From contig NZ_PVTV01000013.1 in assembly GCF_003003055.1 (NCBI RefSeq), positions 248,001-312,000 on the forward strand: DNA of 64,000 nt, read 5' to 3'. The notes below the pieces were generated by a model. The model was not told the DNA's origin. It was given only the letters and a program-made list of their open reading frames with translations, and did no database searches. Below are positions 35,116 to 43,823 of this stretch, one piece after another. Each line of letters opens with the position of its first letter. Position 1 is the stretch's first letter. Origin of the DNA: Jezberella montanilacus. GTDB taxonomy: Bacteria > Pseudomonadota > Gammaproteobacteria > Burkholderiales > Burkholderiaceae_B. Both the position numbers and the translations under genes were made by a program.

Positions 35116-36846
35116 TTAAAATGCGTAACTCGCTTTGACCCAAGCCTGAACCATCTTGTAGGCGTTATCGGCATTTAATTGCTCGCCAGACGAGTTGTAG
35201 AGCGGGTTATTACCCAACCGCAAGGCAAGGGTCGCGCTAACCTGCAACTTCTCGTACTCGAATTTAACGATTGGGCCCATTGCCGCCAGAAAGTAGACGT
35301 TGCCGGCATTCGTCAATCCCTGCCAGCTGTCGTAAAGATTGACGTATTGCTGCACGAGACCAACATCAAGAAACGCGCCTAATTGCCAATTTTCGTTCAA
35401 CCGGTGCTGCAATTCATTCGTAAAAATCCCACCTTGCGACCCGCCCCCTTGGCCACCTGGATAAGCCCTGACCGCATAAGAACCACCCAGATAAGTCTGC
35501 TCTGAGCTGTTCAAATTGGCACTGGCGATCTGACCATTGAGCGACATCAACCAGGTCGTACTGGGCAGCCAGGCAAGCGTTTCCGTCCGACTCAGCGTGA
35601 AGCTAAGCTTTTTATAAATCCCAGCCGTCCCGGGGCCAGCCGCATCTTGAGCCGCTTGCGCCGCATTATTCATAACCAGATTGCCCAAGACGCCGGTCAG
35701 GCTATAACTGATCAATGACTGCGTCGTATCGGCAAAACTGCCATCTAATGCCGCTGAATACGCCGTGATCTGATAATTACTGATGTTGGCATGAGCCTGG
35801 CTGTTGCTATAGCCGCGATTTTCTATCTTGAAACGGGCATTCATCGTATTACCCGGTTCACGCAGTAAGGCGTAACTCGCATTCATACCGACAGTATCGG
35901 CGATACCTTGGGATTGGGTTGCACTCCAGTCCGCAAGGGTTTCGTAAGTGAGGGCGTTGGCCTGCACACCTAAGCGCCAACCATCATGACCGACCGGGAA
36001 TGAATACCCTAGTTGGCCATAAAGGGAGCCCAGAGTTTGAATCGCATCAATCGTGACTTGATCACCGTAACCAAGGGGATTATTCACGCTGAGATTGGCA
36101 AGCACCTGGGTAACCCCGGTACTTCCCGACCCCGCGTTACTTATCGAAGCTTGCCCTGCAAAGAGCGGCCCATCATCCAGTTTCACCCGAAAATTACTCT
36201 CCCCCGCAGTCGAGCCAGCTTCAAACCCGCCAGTCGCCTTGACGCCCGGCAACTCATTTATGAGTAGCAAGGAGCGATTAAGTGGTCTGGTATCAATGTA
36301 TTCTTTACCTTCGTCGGACCGTTTGAAATAACCCTGTACGTGATCCGGCTGCGTCCTTAATGCCTGGCCTTCTTGACTAGGTTCGACAATCACTGCGCCC
36401 AGCTTACCTTCAACAATATTGATCAAGATGACGCCGTCTTGAATTTCTTGAGGCGGGATATTGGCCTGGGCGACCCGTCCATTTTTTGCGTATAAGTTCC
36501 GAAGGGCAGCCGTGACATCCTGTAATTCACTGAAGCGGATTTGAGTATTCGCCCATTGTTTGACGGCTTCTTGCAACTGTTCATTAGTCAGTAGGGTATT
36601 ACCCTGAAACTTATAGCCCTTGACCTCTTGCTTCTGCTCGTCAGGCTTGGGCGGAGTAGGCGCCACCGGCTTCTGAGGTTGCACCGGTGCCTGGGGAGCA
36701 GAGCGTTGAAGCTGCAACTGCAACTCGCGCTGCAAGGCGCCTGCATCTTGCGCATGGCCGGCCGATGAGACAAATAAGCCTGTCACCCAGGCCGTAGCCA
36801 CAAAAGAATAACTTAAGGGCCTAGCACCCAGAAAGTTGATACTCAT
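35116..36846 (-). CDS. TpsB two-partner secretion transporter (ShlB/FhaC family)
   Basis: 576 residues. The signal peptide ends near SSAGHAQD. A Gln/Pro-rich linker is followed by a POTRA domain (about 75-150, YKFQGNTLLTNEQLQEAVKQW to IVEGKLGAVIVEP) and a 16-strand barrel domain of the ShlB type with GYGDQVTIDA, SYSFPVG-like and FLDVGLVQQY stretches, ending in an aromatic-containing strand, WVKASYAF. It sits in the outer membrane and secretes the adjacent TpsA by recognising its TPS domain. ATG 36846 is chosen for its AGGGA ribosome site; the TTG nine codons upstream is unlikely. It is transcribed towards tpsA with a 209-bp gap, and is divergent from ptsN. Confidence 0.93.
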   Translation of the reverse strand: MSINFLGARPLSYSFVATAWVTGLFVSSAGHAQDAGALQRELQLQLQRSAPQAPVQPQKPVAPTPPKPDEQKQEVKGYKFQGNTLLTNEQLQEAVKQWANTQIRFSELQDVTAALRNLYAKNGRVAQANIPPQEIQDGVILINIVEGKLGAVIVEPSQEGQALRTQPDHVQGYFKRSDEGKEYIDTRPLNRSLLLINELPGVKATGGFEAGSTAGESNFRVKLDDGPLFAGQASISNAGSGSTGVTQVLANLSVNNPLGYGDQVTIDAIQTLGSLYGQLGYSFPVGHDGWRLGVQANALTYETLADWSATQSQGIADTVGMNASYALLREPGNTMNARFKIENRGYSNSQAHANISNYQITAYSAALDGSFADTTQSLISYSLTGVLGNLVMNNAAQAAQDAAGPGTAGIYKKLSFTLSRTETLAWLPSTTWLMSLNGQIASANLNSSEQTYLGGSYAVRAYPGGQGGGSQGGIFTNELQHRLNENWQLGAFLDVGLVQQYVNLYDSWQGLTNAGNVYFLAAMGPIVKFEYEKLQVSATLALRLGNNPLYNSSGEQLNADNAYKMVQAWVKASYAF

Positions 36847-37026
36847 TACTGATTTCCCTGAAAACGATAGCAATTAATGAGTGCAAATGTGGTGAACAAG
36901 CGATAACTCAAGGGTAAACACCGGCAAGGGTAGCACGCCGGTTTCTGACAAACAACCCGTCGTTTAAGGAAGCAGTTTTTGGTATAAAGACGCATCGCCC
37001 TCGTACCGCAACCAAATAACCAGCAC
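36847..37026. promoter_or_regulatory. Divergent intergenic region between tpsB and ptsN
   Basis: 180 bp must hold both promoters. A TATAAA box at 36983-36988 faces ptsN but lacks a good -35. For tpsB, TTGTTC and TAATTG spaced 17 bp on the minus strand is a weak candidate. No obvious operator palindrome was seen. Confidence 0.35.
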
Positions 37027-37482
37027 ATGCCGCTTTTAGCCAAAACACTTACTCTGCAAAATGTCGTGCTCGACTTGGCCGCAACCAGCAAGAAAAGGGT
37101 GTTTGAGCAAGCTGGCTTGTTATTTGAAAACAATCACGGGCTTGAATCGTCAGCGGTCTATCAAGCTCTGTTTGACAGAGAGCGACTTGGATCAACCGGC
37201 CTCGGCTTTGGTATCGCCCTTCCTCATGGGCGGGTAAAAGGGCTCACGACACCGATTGCCGCTTTCGTTCGCATCCCCAAACCAGTCCCTTTTGACTCGC
37301 CGGATGGTCAGTTAGTCAATCAATTTCTTATTTTGCTGGTGCCAGAGTCTGCCACGCAACAACATCTCGATATACTGGCCGAGATTGCTACTCGGCTGTC
37401 AGACGAAGCACTCAGGCTCAAACTAAATGAAGTTTCCGATCCCAAAATTGTTTTCAATCTTTTAACAACCGGTTTAATCTAA
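37027..37482 (+). CDS. ptsN: PTS IIA-like nitrogen regulatory protein PtsN (EIIA-Ntr)
   Basis: 151 residues of the fructose/Ntr EIIA fold with the phosphorylation site His67 in GFGIALPHGRV and the ending HLDILAEIATRLSD. In the PTS-Ntr chain (PtsP, Npr, PtsN) it regulates potassium, nitrogen and stress responses through protein contacts and has no sugar-transport role. It is followed by hprK and rapZ, the usual betaproteobacterial order. It usually follows rpoN-hpf, but here the TPS locus lies between. Confidence 0.94.
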   Translation: MPLLAKTLTLQNVVLDLAATSKKRVFEQAGLLFENNHGLESSAVYQALFDRERLGSTGLGFGIALPHGRVKGLTTPIAAFVRIPKPVPFDSPDGQLVNQFLILLVPESATQQHLDILAEIATRLSDEALRLKLNEVSDPKIVFNLLTTGLI

Positions 37483-37511
37483 ACCCTAGCAAACACTCAG
37501 GCAAACGCGCG

Positions 37512-38447
37512 ATGACCATGCTGACCGTCAAAGATTTGGTTGAAGACAACCGCGAAGACATCAACTTCGTCTGGTTAGCGGGCGAGGCGGCAGCGGATCG
37601 CGTCATTCCGGATAACGGAATGGCAGCCGCTGATCTGATTGGTCACCTAAACCTCATCCATCCCTCGCGCATTCAAGTGTTTGGCCAAGAAGAGATGGCC
37701 TATTACAGCCGGTTTGATTTGCGACGACGGGTGCACCACCTTGAAGAATTATTGGCTGGCGGGGTCCCAGCGCTAATGGTGGCCGACGGTTTATCACCAA
37801 CCGATGACCTGATTGAAAATTGCGAACGTAATCACGTCCCGCTGCTCTCAACGACCATGCACACGGCCGATCTGATCGACCTGTTAAGAATCTACCTTGG
37901 TCGCAGACTGGCACCTAAGACAACGGTGCACGGTGTCTTCATGGACGTACTCGGGCTTGGGGTACTAATTACCGGCGAATCCGGTCTTGGCAAAAGCGAA
38001 CTGGCGCTTGAGTTGATCTCAAGGGGGCATGGCTTAGTTGCGGACGATGCAGTCGATCTCTCAAGAACCGCCCCCAACATGATTGAAGGCACCTGCCCAA
38101 CCTTGCTGCAGAACATGCTGGAAGTTCGGGGTCTGGGGCTGCTTAACATCCGCACCATCTTTGGCGAAACGTCAGTGCGTCGAAAAATGAAACTTAAACT
38201 CATCGTTCATTTAGTTCGAGCCACGGCGCAAGACAAGTTCGAACGCCTGCCCTTGCAAGAGATGACGCAGGATCTCATGGGCTGCCCGATCAGGCGAGTG
38301 ATGTTGCAGGTGGCGGCGGGGCGCAACCTCGCGGTCCTGGTCGAGGCTGCGGTGCGAAACACAATCCTGAAGTTACGCGGTATCGATACCTTGAATGAGT
38401 TTCTCGAGCGGCAGGCTCAAGCGATTGCTGACGGGACCGCATCATGA
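37512..38447 (+). CDS. hprK: HPr kinase/phosphorylase (HprK)
   Basis: 311 residues. The Walker A loop GESGLGKSELALEL (about 155-168) and the region LVADDAVDLSR, then MLEVRGLGLLNIRTIFG, are the HprK signatures. The protein phosphorylates and dephosphorylates a serine of HPr-like proteins, and in proteobacteria is part of the PTS-Ntr/regulatory PTS branch. The stop overlaps the rapZ start (ATGA). The HPr gene itself is outside the window. Confidence 0.95.
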   Translation: MTMLTVKDLVEDNREDINFVWLAGEAAADRVIPDNGMAAADLIGHLNLIHPSRIQVFGQEEMAYYSRFDLRRRVHHLEELLAGGVPALMVADGLSPTDDLIENCERNHVPLLSTTMHTADLIDLLRIYLGRRLAPKTTVHGVFMDVLGLGVLITGESGLGKSELALELISRGHGLVADDAVDLSRTAPNMIEGTCPTLLQNMLEVRGLGLLNIRTIFGETSVRRKMKLKLIVHLVRATAQDKFERLPLQEMTQDLMGCPIRRVMLQVAAGRNLAVLVEAAVRNTILKLRGIDTLNEFLERQAQAIADGTAS

Positions 38448-39316
38448 ACTCGCTTCGGGTAGTCCTCATTACTGGTATTTCCGGCTCGGGGAAATCAGTC
38501 GCACTAAGGCTGCTTGAGGACTCCGGCTATACCTGCGTCGATAATCTTCCGGTGCGTTTTCTGAGCGAATTCATCGCTTCGGTCAGAGATAGCACGGTCA
38601 AGCTCGTCGCCGTCGCGATTGATGCCAGAAGCCCGGACGAAATTGACGAATTGCCGGGTGTAATCACCGCTTTGAGGGCGATGGGTACCTCACTACGAGT
38701 CGTATTTCTGGAAGCAGATGACGAAACCCTGATCGCTCGCTATTCTGAATCGCGCAGAAGACACCCCTTATCTGACCGGATTGCTGCCGAAGGCATCACC
38801 GCATCGCTCGAGCAATGTATAGCCATGGAGCGTGAGCTGCTCGAGGATCTGCGTAATCAAGAACATGTCATCGACACCTCCGGCCTCTCGCCAGGTCAAT
38901 TAAGAGCCTGGGTTCGAGATTTGGTGCAAGCCGACCGCACCCCGCTCTTGATTACCTTTGAATCCTTTGCCTTCAAACAAGGCGTGCCGCGAGACGCCGA
39001 TCTGATGTTCGATGTGCGCTGCCTGCCAAATCCTCACTACGACAAGGACTTGCGTCCGCTAACGGGCCGCGACAAACCCGTGGCAGACTGGCTTGCCAGT
39101 TTCGACGAATGTGGGCAAATGATTGATGATATCGAAACATTTATCCGCAAATGGTTACCGCATTACACCGAAGACACCCGCAGTTATTTGACTGTTGCAA
39201 TCGGCTGTACGGGCGGTCAACACCGCTCAGTTTATGTGGTCGAGTCGCTCGCCAGGCGGTTTGAGGGTCATGAGCACACGCTGGTCAGACATCGAAACCA
39301 GGTCGAGGTGGGGTAG
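38444..39316 (+). CDS. rapZ: RNase adapter protein RapZ
   Basis: 290 residues. Walker A GISGSGKS (11-18) opens the NTPase-like N domain (DSGYTCVDNLPVRFL follows), and the C-terminal domain carries FDVRCLPNPHYDKDLRPLTG and IGCTGGQHRSVYVVE, the RapZ hallmark. In enterobacteria RapZ binds GlmZ sRNA and directs RNase E cleavage to control GlcN-6-P synthesis; in betaproteobacteria the same role is assumed only by homology. It is translationally coupled to hprK; rlpA begins one base after the stop. Confidence 0.95.
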   Translation: MNSLRVVLITGISGSGKSVALRLLEDSGYTCVDNLPVRFLSEFIASVRDSTVKLVAVAIDARSPDEIDELPGVITALRAMGTSLRVVFLEADDETLIARYSESRRRHPLSDRIAAEGITASLEQCIAMERELLEDLRNQEHVIDTSGLSPGQLRAWVRDLVQADRTPLLITFESFAFKQGVPRDADLMFDVRCLPNPHYDKDLRPLTGRDKPVADWLASFDECGQMIDDIETFIRKWLPHYTEDTRSYLTVAIGCTGGQHRSVYVVESLARRFEGHEHTLVRHRNQVEVG

Positions 39317-39317
39317 C

Positions 39318-40412
39318 ATGACGGCAAGATGGCGCACCCTGCGCTTAGTTCTTTTTTGCTTGCTCGTCGCGGTGCTGACCGCCTGTTCGTCAACAGGCTC
39401 GCGCCGAGGGGGTGGTTACTATCAAGATGACGGTCCCGATGCCAATCCACCGAGCAATCTGGATGCCGTGCCGGATGCGGTGCCCAAGATAGAGCCCTTT
39501 GCAAGTGGCGCGAACAAACCCTATACGACGCTGGGCAAAAGTTACACCCCGGACACGTCAGGCGCTCCTTACCGTCAACGCGGGCTGGCCTCGTGGTACG
39601 GGAAAAAATTTCACGGGCATCAGACTTCAATTGGTGATCGCTACGACATGTATGGCATGACCGCCGCTCACAAGACTTTACCTATACCCAGCTATGTCAG
39701 GGTTACCCGGGTCTCAAATGGCAAAACTGTGGTCTTGCGAGTCAACGACCGTGGGCCGTTTCACGAGGATCGGATTATCGATTTATCCTACGTGGCAGCC
39801 TATAAACTAGGTCTGCTTTCGCCTGGCAGCGCCGAAGTGCTTGTTGAACGGATTACGCCTGACCAGATTCGCAACTGGGATAGAAGCCAACCAAACAATG
39901 CCGTGGCCGACGCTCAACCAGTCGCGCCACCCCCCGCGGCTGCGCCTATGCCACCCAGCAGAACAAGCGAATCCTGGCAAAGCACCTCTCAAGATAGCGC
40001 CCAGAGTGGCTCTCAACGCCCCAGTAGTAGCCTGCTGCAGGGGCGGCCGCTCGACCCAGTCGCGCCGGGCAACACAGCCCCGCCTAACCAAGCATCGTCT
40101 CAGCCCAATCCTTCATCTGGTGCTTCACCCAGCACTTCAGGGTCAAACAGTTCGTCAACGAAAGCGCTACCCGCAGGGTCCATGTTCTTGCAAGCAGGTG
40201 CCTTTAGCGATCAGGCCAAGGCCCAGGCGTTGGCGGATAAATTGAGTGGGCAAATCACCAGTGGCTTAGGGCATCCTGTCTTTGTTGAACAGACGCCAAG
40301 CAATCTCTACCGGGTCAGGATAGGCCCTTTTGCTAGCCGCGCCGATGCCAATGCAGCAATTGCCCCGATCCAGTCAGCGACGGGTTTAACTACCAGCCTT
40401 ACTGCTCCTTAG
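39318..40412 (+). CDS. rlpA: Septal lipoprotein RlpA (DPBB and SPOR domains)
   Basis: 364 residues. A lipoprotein signal peptide ends in the lipobox VLTAC with Cys23. The double-psi beta-barrel domain (about 85-180) has RGLASWYGKKFHG and VLRVNDRGPFHEDRIIDLS, the RlpA core with the catalytic-type aspartate. A Ser/Pro/Gln-rich linker of about 90 residues leads to a C-terminal SPOR domain (about 285-364, FLQAGAFSDQAKAQALADKL) that binds denuded septal peptidoglycan. It acts at the outer membrane as a lytic transglycosylase or septal factor. ATG 39318, right after the rapZ stop, is chosen because it precedes the signal peptide. Its 3' end overlaps the convergent rsmI by 14 bp. Confidence 0.93.
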   Translation: MTARWRTLRLVLFCLLVAVLTACSSTGSRRGGGYYQDDGPDANPPSNLDAVPDAVPKIEPFASGANKPYTTLGKSYTPDTSGAPYRQRGLASWYGKKFHGHQTSIGDRYDMYGMTAAHKTLPIPSYVRVTRVSNGKTVVLRVNDRGPFHEDRIIDLSYVAAYKLGLLSPGSAEVLVERITPDQIRNWDRSQPNNAVADAQPVAPPPAAAPMPPSRTSESWQSTSQDSAQSGSQRPSSSLLQGRPLDPVAPGNTAPPNQASSQPNPSSGASPSTSGSNSSSTKALPAGSMFLQAGAFSDQAKAQALADKLSGQITSGLGHPVFVEQTPSNLYRVRIGPFASRADANAAIAPIQSATGLTTSLTAP

Positions 40413-41343
40413 CCCTGGACAGGGTCCGTGCGTAAACGCTGTCCCGGGTCACGCCCGTCGCTTGCGAGATAATTTTGGCAATATCTCTTACCGATACAAG
40501 CGGCAGCATCGCGTCAATCCAATGATCCAGACTAGCGGCCACTTCCTGCTCGGTATCCGCTTGACTGTCGGCGCGCAACTCAGGATGAAGGATAACCACG
40601 TACTCACCCTGCTCGCGATGAGAATCCTCTGCAATCCAGGTCTCGGCGTCGCTCAGCGCAATCGTGCAGAGCTGTTCAAAACGCTTGGTCAACTCGCGGG
40701 CCAGCGTGACTTTTCTGTCAGACCCGACGGCGGCATAAAGATCTTTTAGGCTTGCCGCAATGCGATGTGGCGTTTCGTAATAGACCAAGGTGTGGGGCTG
40801 CGCAACCCAGCGTTTAAACCATTTTTGGCGCGCCATCGCTTTAGCGGGGGCAAAACCTGCAAACATAAACTCTGGGTGTTGATCATCTGTCACGCCCGCC
40901 GCCATCAGCGCACAAATCAGTGCGCTCGCACCGGGCAACGGGATGACGCGAAATCCCGCAGCAAGCACCGTAGCCACGACTCGCGCGCCCGGGTCACAAA
41001 CAGCCGGGCTGCCCGCATCAGAAACCAAGGCCACACGCTCACCGGACTGCAGTCGCTGGACAATGGAATCCGCAGCTTCTGCCTCATTGTGGCGGTGCGA
41101 GGCCATCAAGGGCGTTTGAATCCCCCAAGCATCAAGCAAGACTCTTGTCGCGCGGGTGTCCTCTGCAGCAATAACATCGGCGCGACATAGCGCCTGCCAG
41201 GCTCGCAAGCTTAAATCACCCAAATTACCAATTGGCGTTGCCACAACATAGAGGCAAGCGCCAGGCCAAGATTGGGCATCTACTCGACTGACCAGGCGGG
41301 ACCAGTCAGGCGCAGGCTCGGCGGGATGGATATTTTCAGTCAC
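40399..41343 (-). CDS. rsmI: 16S rRNA (cytidine(1402)-2'-O)-methyltransferase RsmI
   Basis: 314 residues of the SAM-dependent tetrapyrrole-methylase fold. Motifs: LYVVATPIGNLGDLSLRA, DVIAAEDTRATRVLL, LVSDAGSPAVCDPGARVV and PLPGASALICALMAAG. RsmI methylates the ribose of C1402 in 16S rRNA, improving decoding fidelity. Translation appears to start at GTG 41343, as no in-frame ATG lies near the conserved start. It is divergent from yraN, as in the enterobacterial rsmI/lpoA-yraN region. Confidence 0.95.
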   Translation of the reverse strand: MTENIHPAEPAPDWSRLVSRVDAQSWPGACLYVVATPIGNLGDLSLRAWQALCRADVIAAEDTRATRVLLDAWGIQTPLMASHRHNEAEAADSIVQRLQSGERVALVSDAGSPAVCDPGARVVATVLAAGFRVIPLPGASALICALMAAGVTDDQHPEFMFAGFAPAKAMARQKWFKRWVAQPHTLVYYETPHRIAASLKDLYAAVGSDRKVTLARELTKRFEQLCTIALSDAETWIAEDSHREQGEYVVILHPELRADSQADTEQEVAASLDHWIDAMLPLVSVRDIAKIISQATGVTRDSVYARTLSRAKEQ

Positions 41344-41412
41344 AGCGCATCACATTGAGGGAGTAATCGTGGCAGTGTAGTCCGACCCGCCCCCTGCGTC
41401 ATACCAAAGCCT

Positions 41413-41943
41413 ATGCACAAATTAGAACCACTCTCAGATTTTGACCTTTGTCATCTCGCCCAACAAAAAGCCCGATGCAAAAGGCGTAGCCAGTTGCGCC
41501 GACGGTCAAAAGCCACGACGGCGCCAACAAAGCCACGGGCAAAACCTCAAGGAGCACCCCGTCCACCGACGACACTCCAGTTGACAGGCCTATATTTTGA
41601 AAAAAAAGCTGAAGCGCTTCTTTGCAGCCAAAATTACGTGATTCTGGCGCGCCGTATCAGCTGCCGCGTGGGTGAAATCGATCTGGTTGCCAAGGAGGGC
41701 GCAGTGCTTGTCTTTGTTGAGGTTCGCTGGCGCAATCGCAGCGATTTTGGGGGCGCTACTGCCAGCGTTCATTCAAAAAAACAGGGTCGACTCATCCGGA
41801 CTGCTATGCGGCATCTTCCGGAATTAACGCGGTCTCATTTTGGTGGACAAACCCCCGTTTGTCGGTTTGATATTATCGGCTTCGAACCAGGCAGAACCAG
41901 TTGGCTCAAAAATACAATTCAGGATCACCTATCAATGCGATAA
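41413..41943 (+). CDS. YraN family protein (UPF0102, nuclease-like)
   Basis: 176 residues. Residues 1-55 are a basic, low-complexity extension rich in Arg, Lys and Pro. The UPF0102 domain follows: GLYFEKKAEALLCSQNYVILARRI, CRVGEIDLVAKEGAVLVFVEVRWR, with the Glu/Asp-Leu-Val-Ala and Val-Glu-Val-Arg pattern of the restriction-endonuclease-like fold. The function is unproven; a Holliday-junction-resolvase-like role has been suggested for the fold. It leads the cluster yraN-diaA-dolP. A shorter start after the basic extension is possible but no good codon was found. Confidence 0.88.
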   Translation: MHKLEPLSDFDLCHLAQQKARCKRRSQLRRRSKATTAPTKPRAKPQGAPRPPTTLQLTGLYFEKKAEALLCSQNYVILARRISCRVGEIDLVAKEGAVLVFVEVRWRNRSDFGGATASVHSKKQGRLIRTAMRHLPELTRSHFGGQTPVCRFDIIGFEPGRTSWLKNTIQDHLSMR

Positions 41944-41970
41944 TTGTCGCAATTAACTCAAAATACAGCT

Positions 41971-42561
41971 ATGGATTTCACAGACAAACTCACTGCCCAC
42001 TTCGAGGATCACATTGTTGCCACCCAGCGCAGCATGGCGCTGACCGCCCCACTCGGTCAAGCCATTGAGATGTGCTTTTCTGCGGTCACCAATAATGCCA
42101 AGATTCTTGCTTGCGGCAACGGAGGCTCTGCTGCCGACGCTCAGCACTTTATCGCCGAACTGGTTGGTCGTTTTGAGCGAGATCGCCTGCCCCTGGCGGG
42201 CATCACACTTAATACCGACACGTCGATCATGACCGCAGTCGGCAACGATTACAGCTTCAACCAGATATTCTCGCGTCAAATCACCGCGCTCGGGCAACCC
42301 GGCGACGTGCTTGTTGCGATCTCAACCAGCGGTAATTCAGTCAATGTCCAGCTCGCCATACAGGCTGCTCATGAACGCGAAATGCGAGTCATCGCACTCA
42401 CTGGCCGAGGCGGTGGCCTCATCACCGACTTATTGAAACCAGAAGATGTGCATTTGTGCGTACCGCATGATCGAACCATGCGAATTCAAGAGGTTCACAT
42501 TCTGTTGCTGCACATGTTATGCGATGGTATCGACGCATTACTCTTAGGAGACCCCGTCTAA
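41971..42561 (+). CDS. diaA: SIS-domain protein DiaA/phosphoheptose isomerase family
   Basis: 196 residues of the GmhA/DiaA family: ILACGNGGSAADAQHFIAELVGRFERDR, TDTSIMTAVGND, VAISTSGNSVNV and IALTGRGGG. GmhA makes D-glycero-heptose phosphate, while DiaA binds DnaA and times replication initiation. The setting between yraN and dolP, as in Escherichia coli, favours DiaA. The isomerase role cannot be excluded from sequence alone. ATG 41971 is chosen; an upstream TTG at 41944 is the alternative. Its stop overlaps the dolP start by one base. Confidence 0.82.
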   Translation: MDFTDKLTAHFEDHIVATQRSMALTAPLGQAIEMCFSAVTNNAKILACGNGGSAADAQHFIAELVGRFERDRLPLAGITLNTDTSIMTAVGNDYSFNQIFSRQITALGQPGDVLVAISTSGNSVNVQLAIQAAHEREMRVIALTGRGGGLITDLLKPEDVHLCVPHDRTMRIQEVHILLLHMLCDGIDALLLGDPV

Positions 42562-43307
42562 TGATAGACCGATCCCCACTGGTTAAAGGCCTACTTTGGA
42601 TAAGCGTCGCAGCAGCGACTTCCTTGCTGCTGCAAGCCTGTGTCCCGCTTGTGGTTGGGGGTGTTGTCAAAGGTGTGTCAATGGTCAGAGATCGTCGGTC
42701 TACTGGCCAGCAGGTGATTGATCAGGGGATAGAACTCAAGGCGGCGGGTAAGTTCTCCTCAGAATTTGCCTCAACCGCAAGCATCTCGACCAACAGCTAT
42801 CAAGGCAAAGTCTTATTGACTGGTGAGGCCTTAAGCGAAAAATCCAAACAAAAAGCAGCTGAGATTGTGACTAGCCTCGACGGGGTGAAGTCTGTCATCA
42901 ACGAAATCACCGTTGGGCCAACTTCGTCCTTCGGCGACGTCTCACAAGATGCGTGGATTTCCAGTTCGGTGTTTACCGTCATGAGCACCGCCAACGGCGT
43001 CCCCTCCAGGACGATCGTGACCGTGGTCAGAAAAAGTAATGTGTACCTCATGGGCCTGGTGACAGAAGCAGAAGCCACTCTCGCGACCACAGTCGCCTCG
43101 CGAGTCAATGGGGTCAAAAGCGTCAATAAAGTGTTCGATATCATCAGCGCGCAACAAGCAGCTAAGCTTGATGAGCAGGCCGGATCGACCGCATCGGGCA
43201 ATAATGGTGCGAATAACGCTGCAGCGCCTATTAAAGATACCGATACATCGGCTAGCTCAACAACAACCAGCTCTGGCACCGACGTTCAGGTCATGCCAAT
43301 CAAATGA
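42561..43307 (+). CDS. dolP: BON-domain outer-membrane lipoprotein DolP (YraP)
   Basis: 248 residues. The lipoprotein signal ends at LLLQAC (Cys27), then VPLVVGGVVKGVSMVRDRRSTGQQ, typical of YraP/DolP. Two BON domains follow (about 60-130 and 135-205; VLLTGEALSEKSKQKA and VYLMGLVTEAEATLA). The C-terminal 40 residues are Ser/Thr/Ala-rich. DolP supports outer-membrane integrity and the BAM complex. The ribosome site aggag lies 10 bases before the ATG. The stop overlaps the next gene (ATGA). Confidence 0.9.
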   Translation: MIDRSPLVKGLLWISVAAATSLLLQACVPLVVGGVVKGVSMVRDRRSTGQQVIDQGIELKAAGKFSSEFASTASISTNSYQGKVLLTGEALSEKSKQKAAEIVTSLDGVKSVINEITVGPTSSFGDVSQDAWISSSVFTVMSTANGVPSRTIVTVVRKSNVYLMGLVTEAEATLATTVASRVNGVKSVNKVFDIISAQQAAKLDEQAGSTASGNNGANNAAAPIKDTDTSASSTTTSSGTDVQVMPIK

Positions 43308-43804
43308 AAAAGATTGTTAGTCTAATCCTCGCGGTTGCGGTTACAGGCATCATTGCCTGGTTGATAGTAAAGCCCGCCGCGCAAGCCCCCGAAGTCGCTT
43401 TCTCTACCTTGACAGGCCAGAAGGTAAAGACCTCTGAACTCAAGGGCAAAGTCGTTTTGGTCAAGTTCTGGGCAACCAGTTGTGTGACCTGTATTGCACA
43501 AATGCCGCAAACAATCGAGACCTACAATCGCTATCACGATCAAGGCTTCGAGACCATTGCAGTCGCGATGCAGTACGATCCCGCCAACTATGTCATCAAT
43601 TACACCGAAACCAAGAAGCTGCCCTTTACCGTTGCCTTAGATCCAATCGGTGAACTGGCAAAAGCTTTCGGTGACGTCAAACTGACACCTACTGCGTTTC
43701 TAATCGATAAAAACGGCAAAATTATCAAGCGCTATTTAGGCGATTATGATTTAGCGGATTTTCACAATACCCTAGAAAAAGCGCTTTCCGTTCAACCCAG
43801 TTGA
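43304..43804 (+). CDS. TlpA-like membrane-anchored thioredoxin
   Basis: 166 residues. An N-terminal hydrophobic anchor ([19 protein letters not shown]) places the thioredoxin fold in the periplasm. The redox motif is CVTC (Cys60, Cys63) in [16 protein letters not shown], and the cis-proline region is [13 protein letters not shown]. It fits the TlpA/ResA/AhpC-TSA group that reduces or isomerises periplasmic thiols. The CVTC dipeptide differs from the common CPPC or CEPC of ResA/TlpA. It overlaps dolP by four bases, so it may serve envelope proteins. Confidence 0.85.
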   Translation: MKKIVSLILAVAVTGIIAWLIVKPAAQAPEVAFSTLTGQKVKTSELKGKVVLVKFWATSCVTCIAQMPQTIETYNRYHDQGFETIAVAMQYDPANYVINYTETKKLPFTVALDPIGELAKAFGDVKLTPTAFLIDKNGKIIKRYLGDYDLADFHNTLEKALSVQPS

Positions 43805-43823
43805 TGCACTTGAAATCACCAAC

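Noticed and set aside
41971-42561. Firm call as phosphoheptose isomerase GmhA
   Set aside because: The neighbours yraN and dolP point to DiaA, and no heptose-pathway gene is nearby, so the isomerase name was kept only as an alternative.
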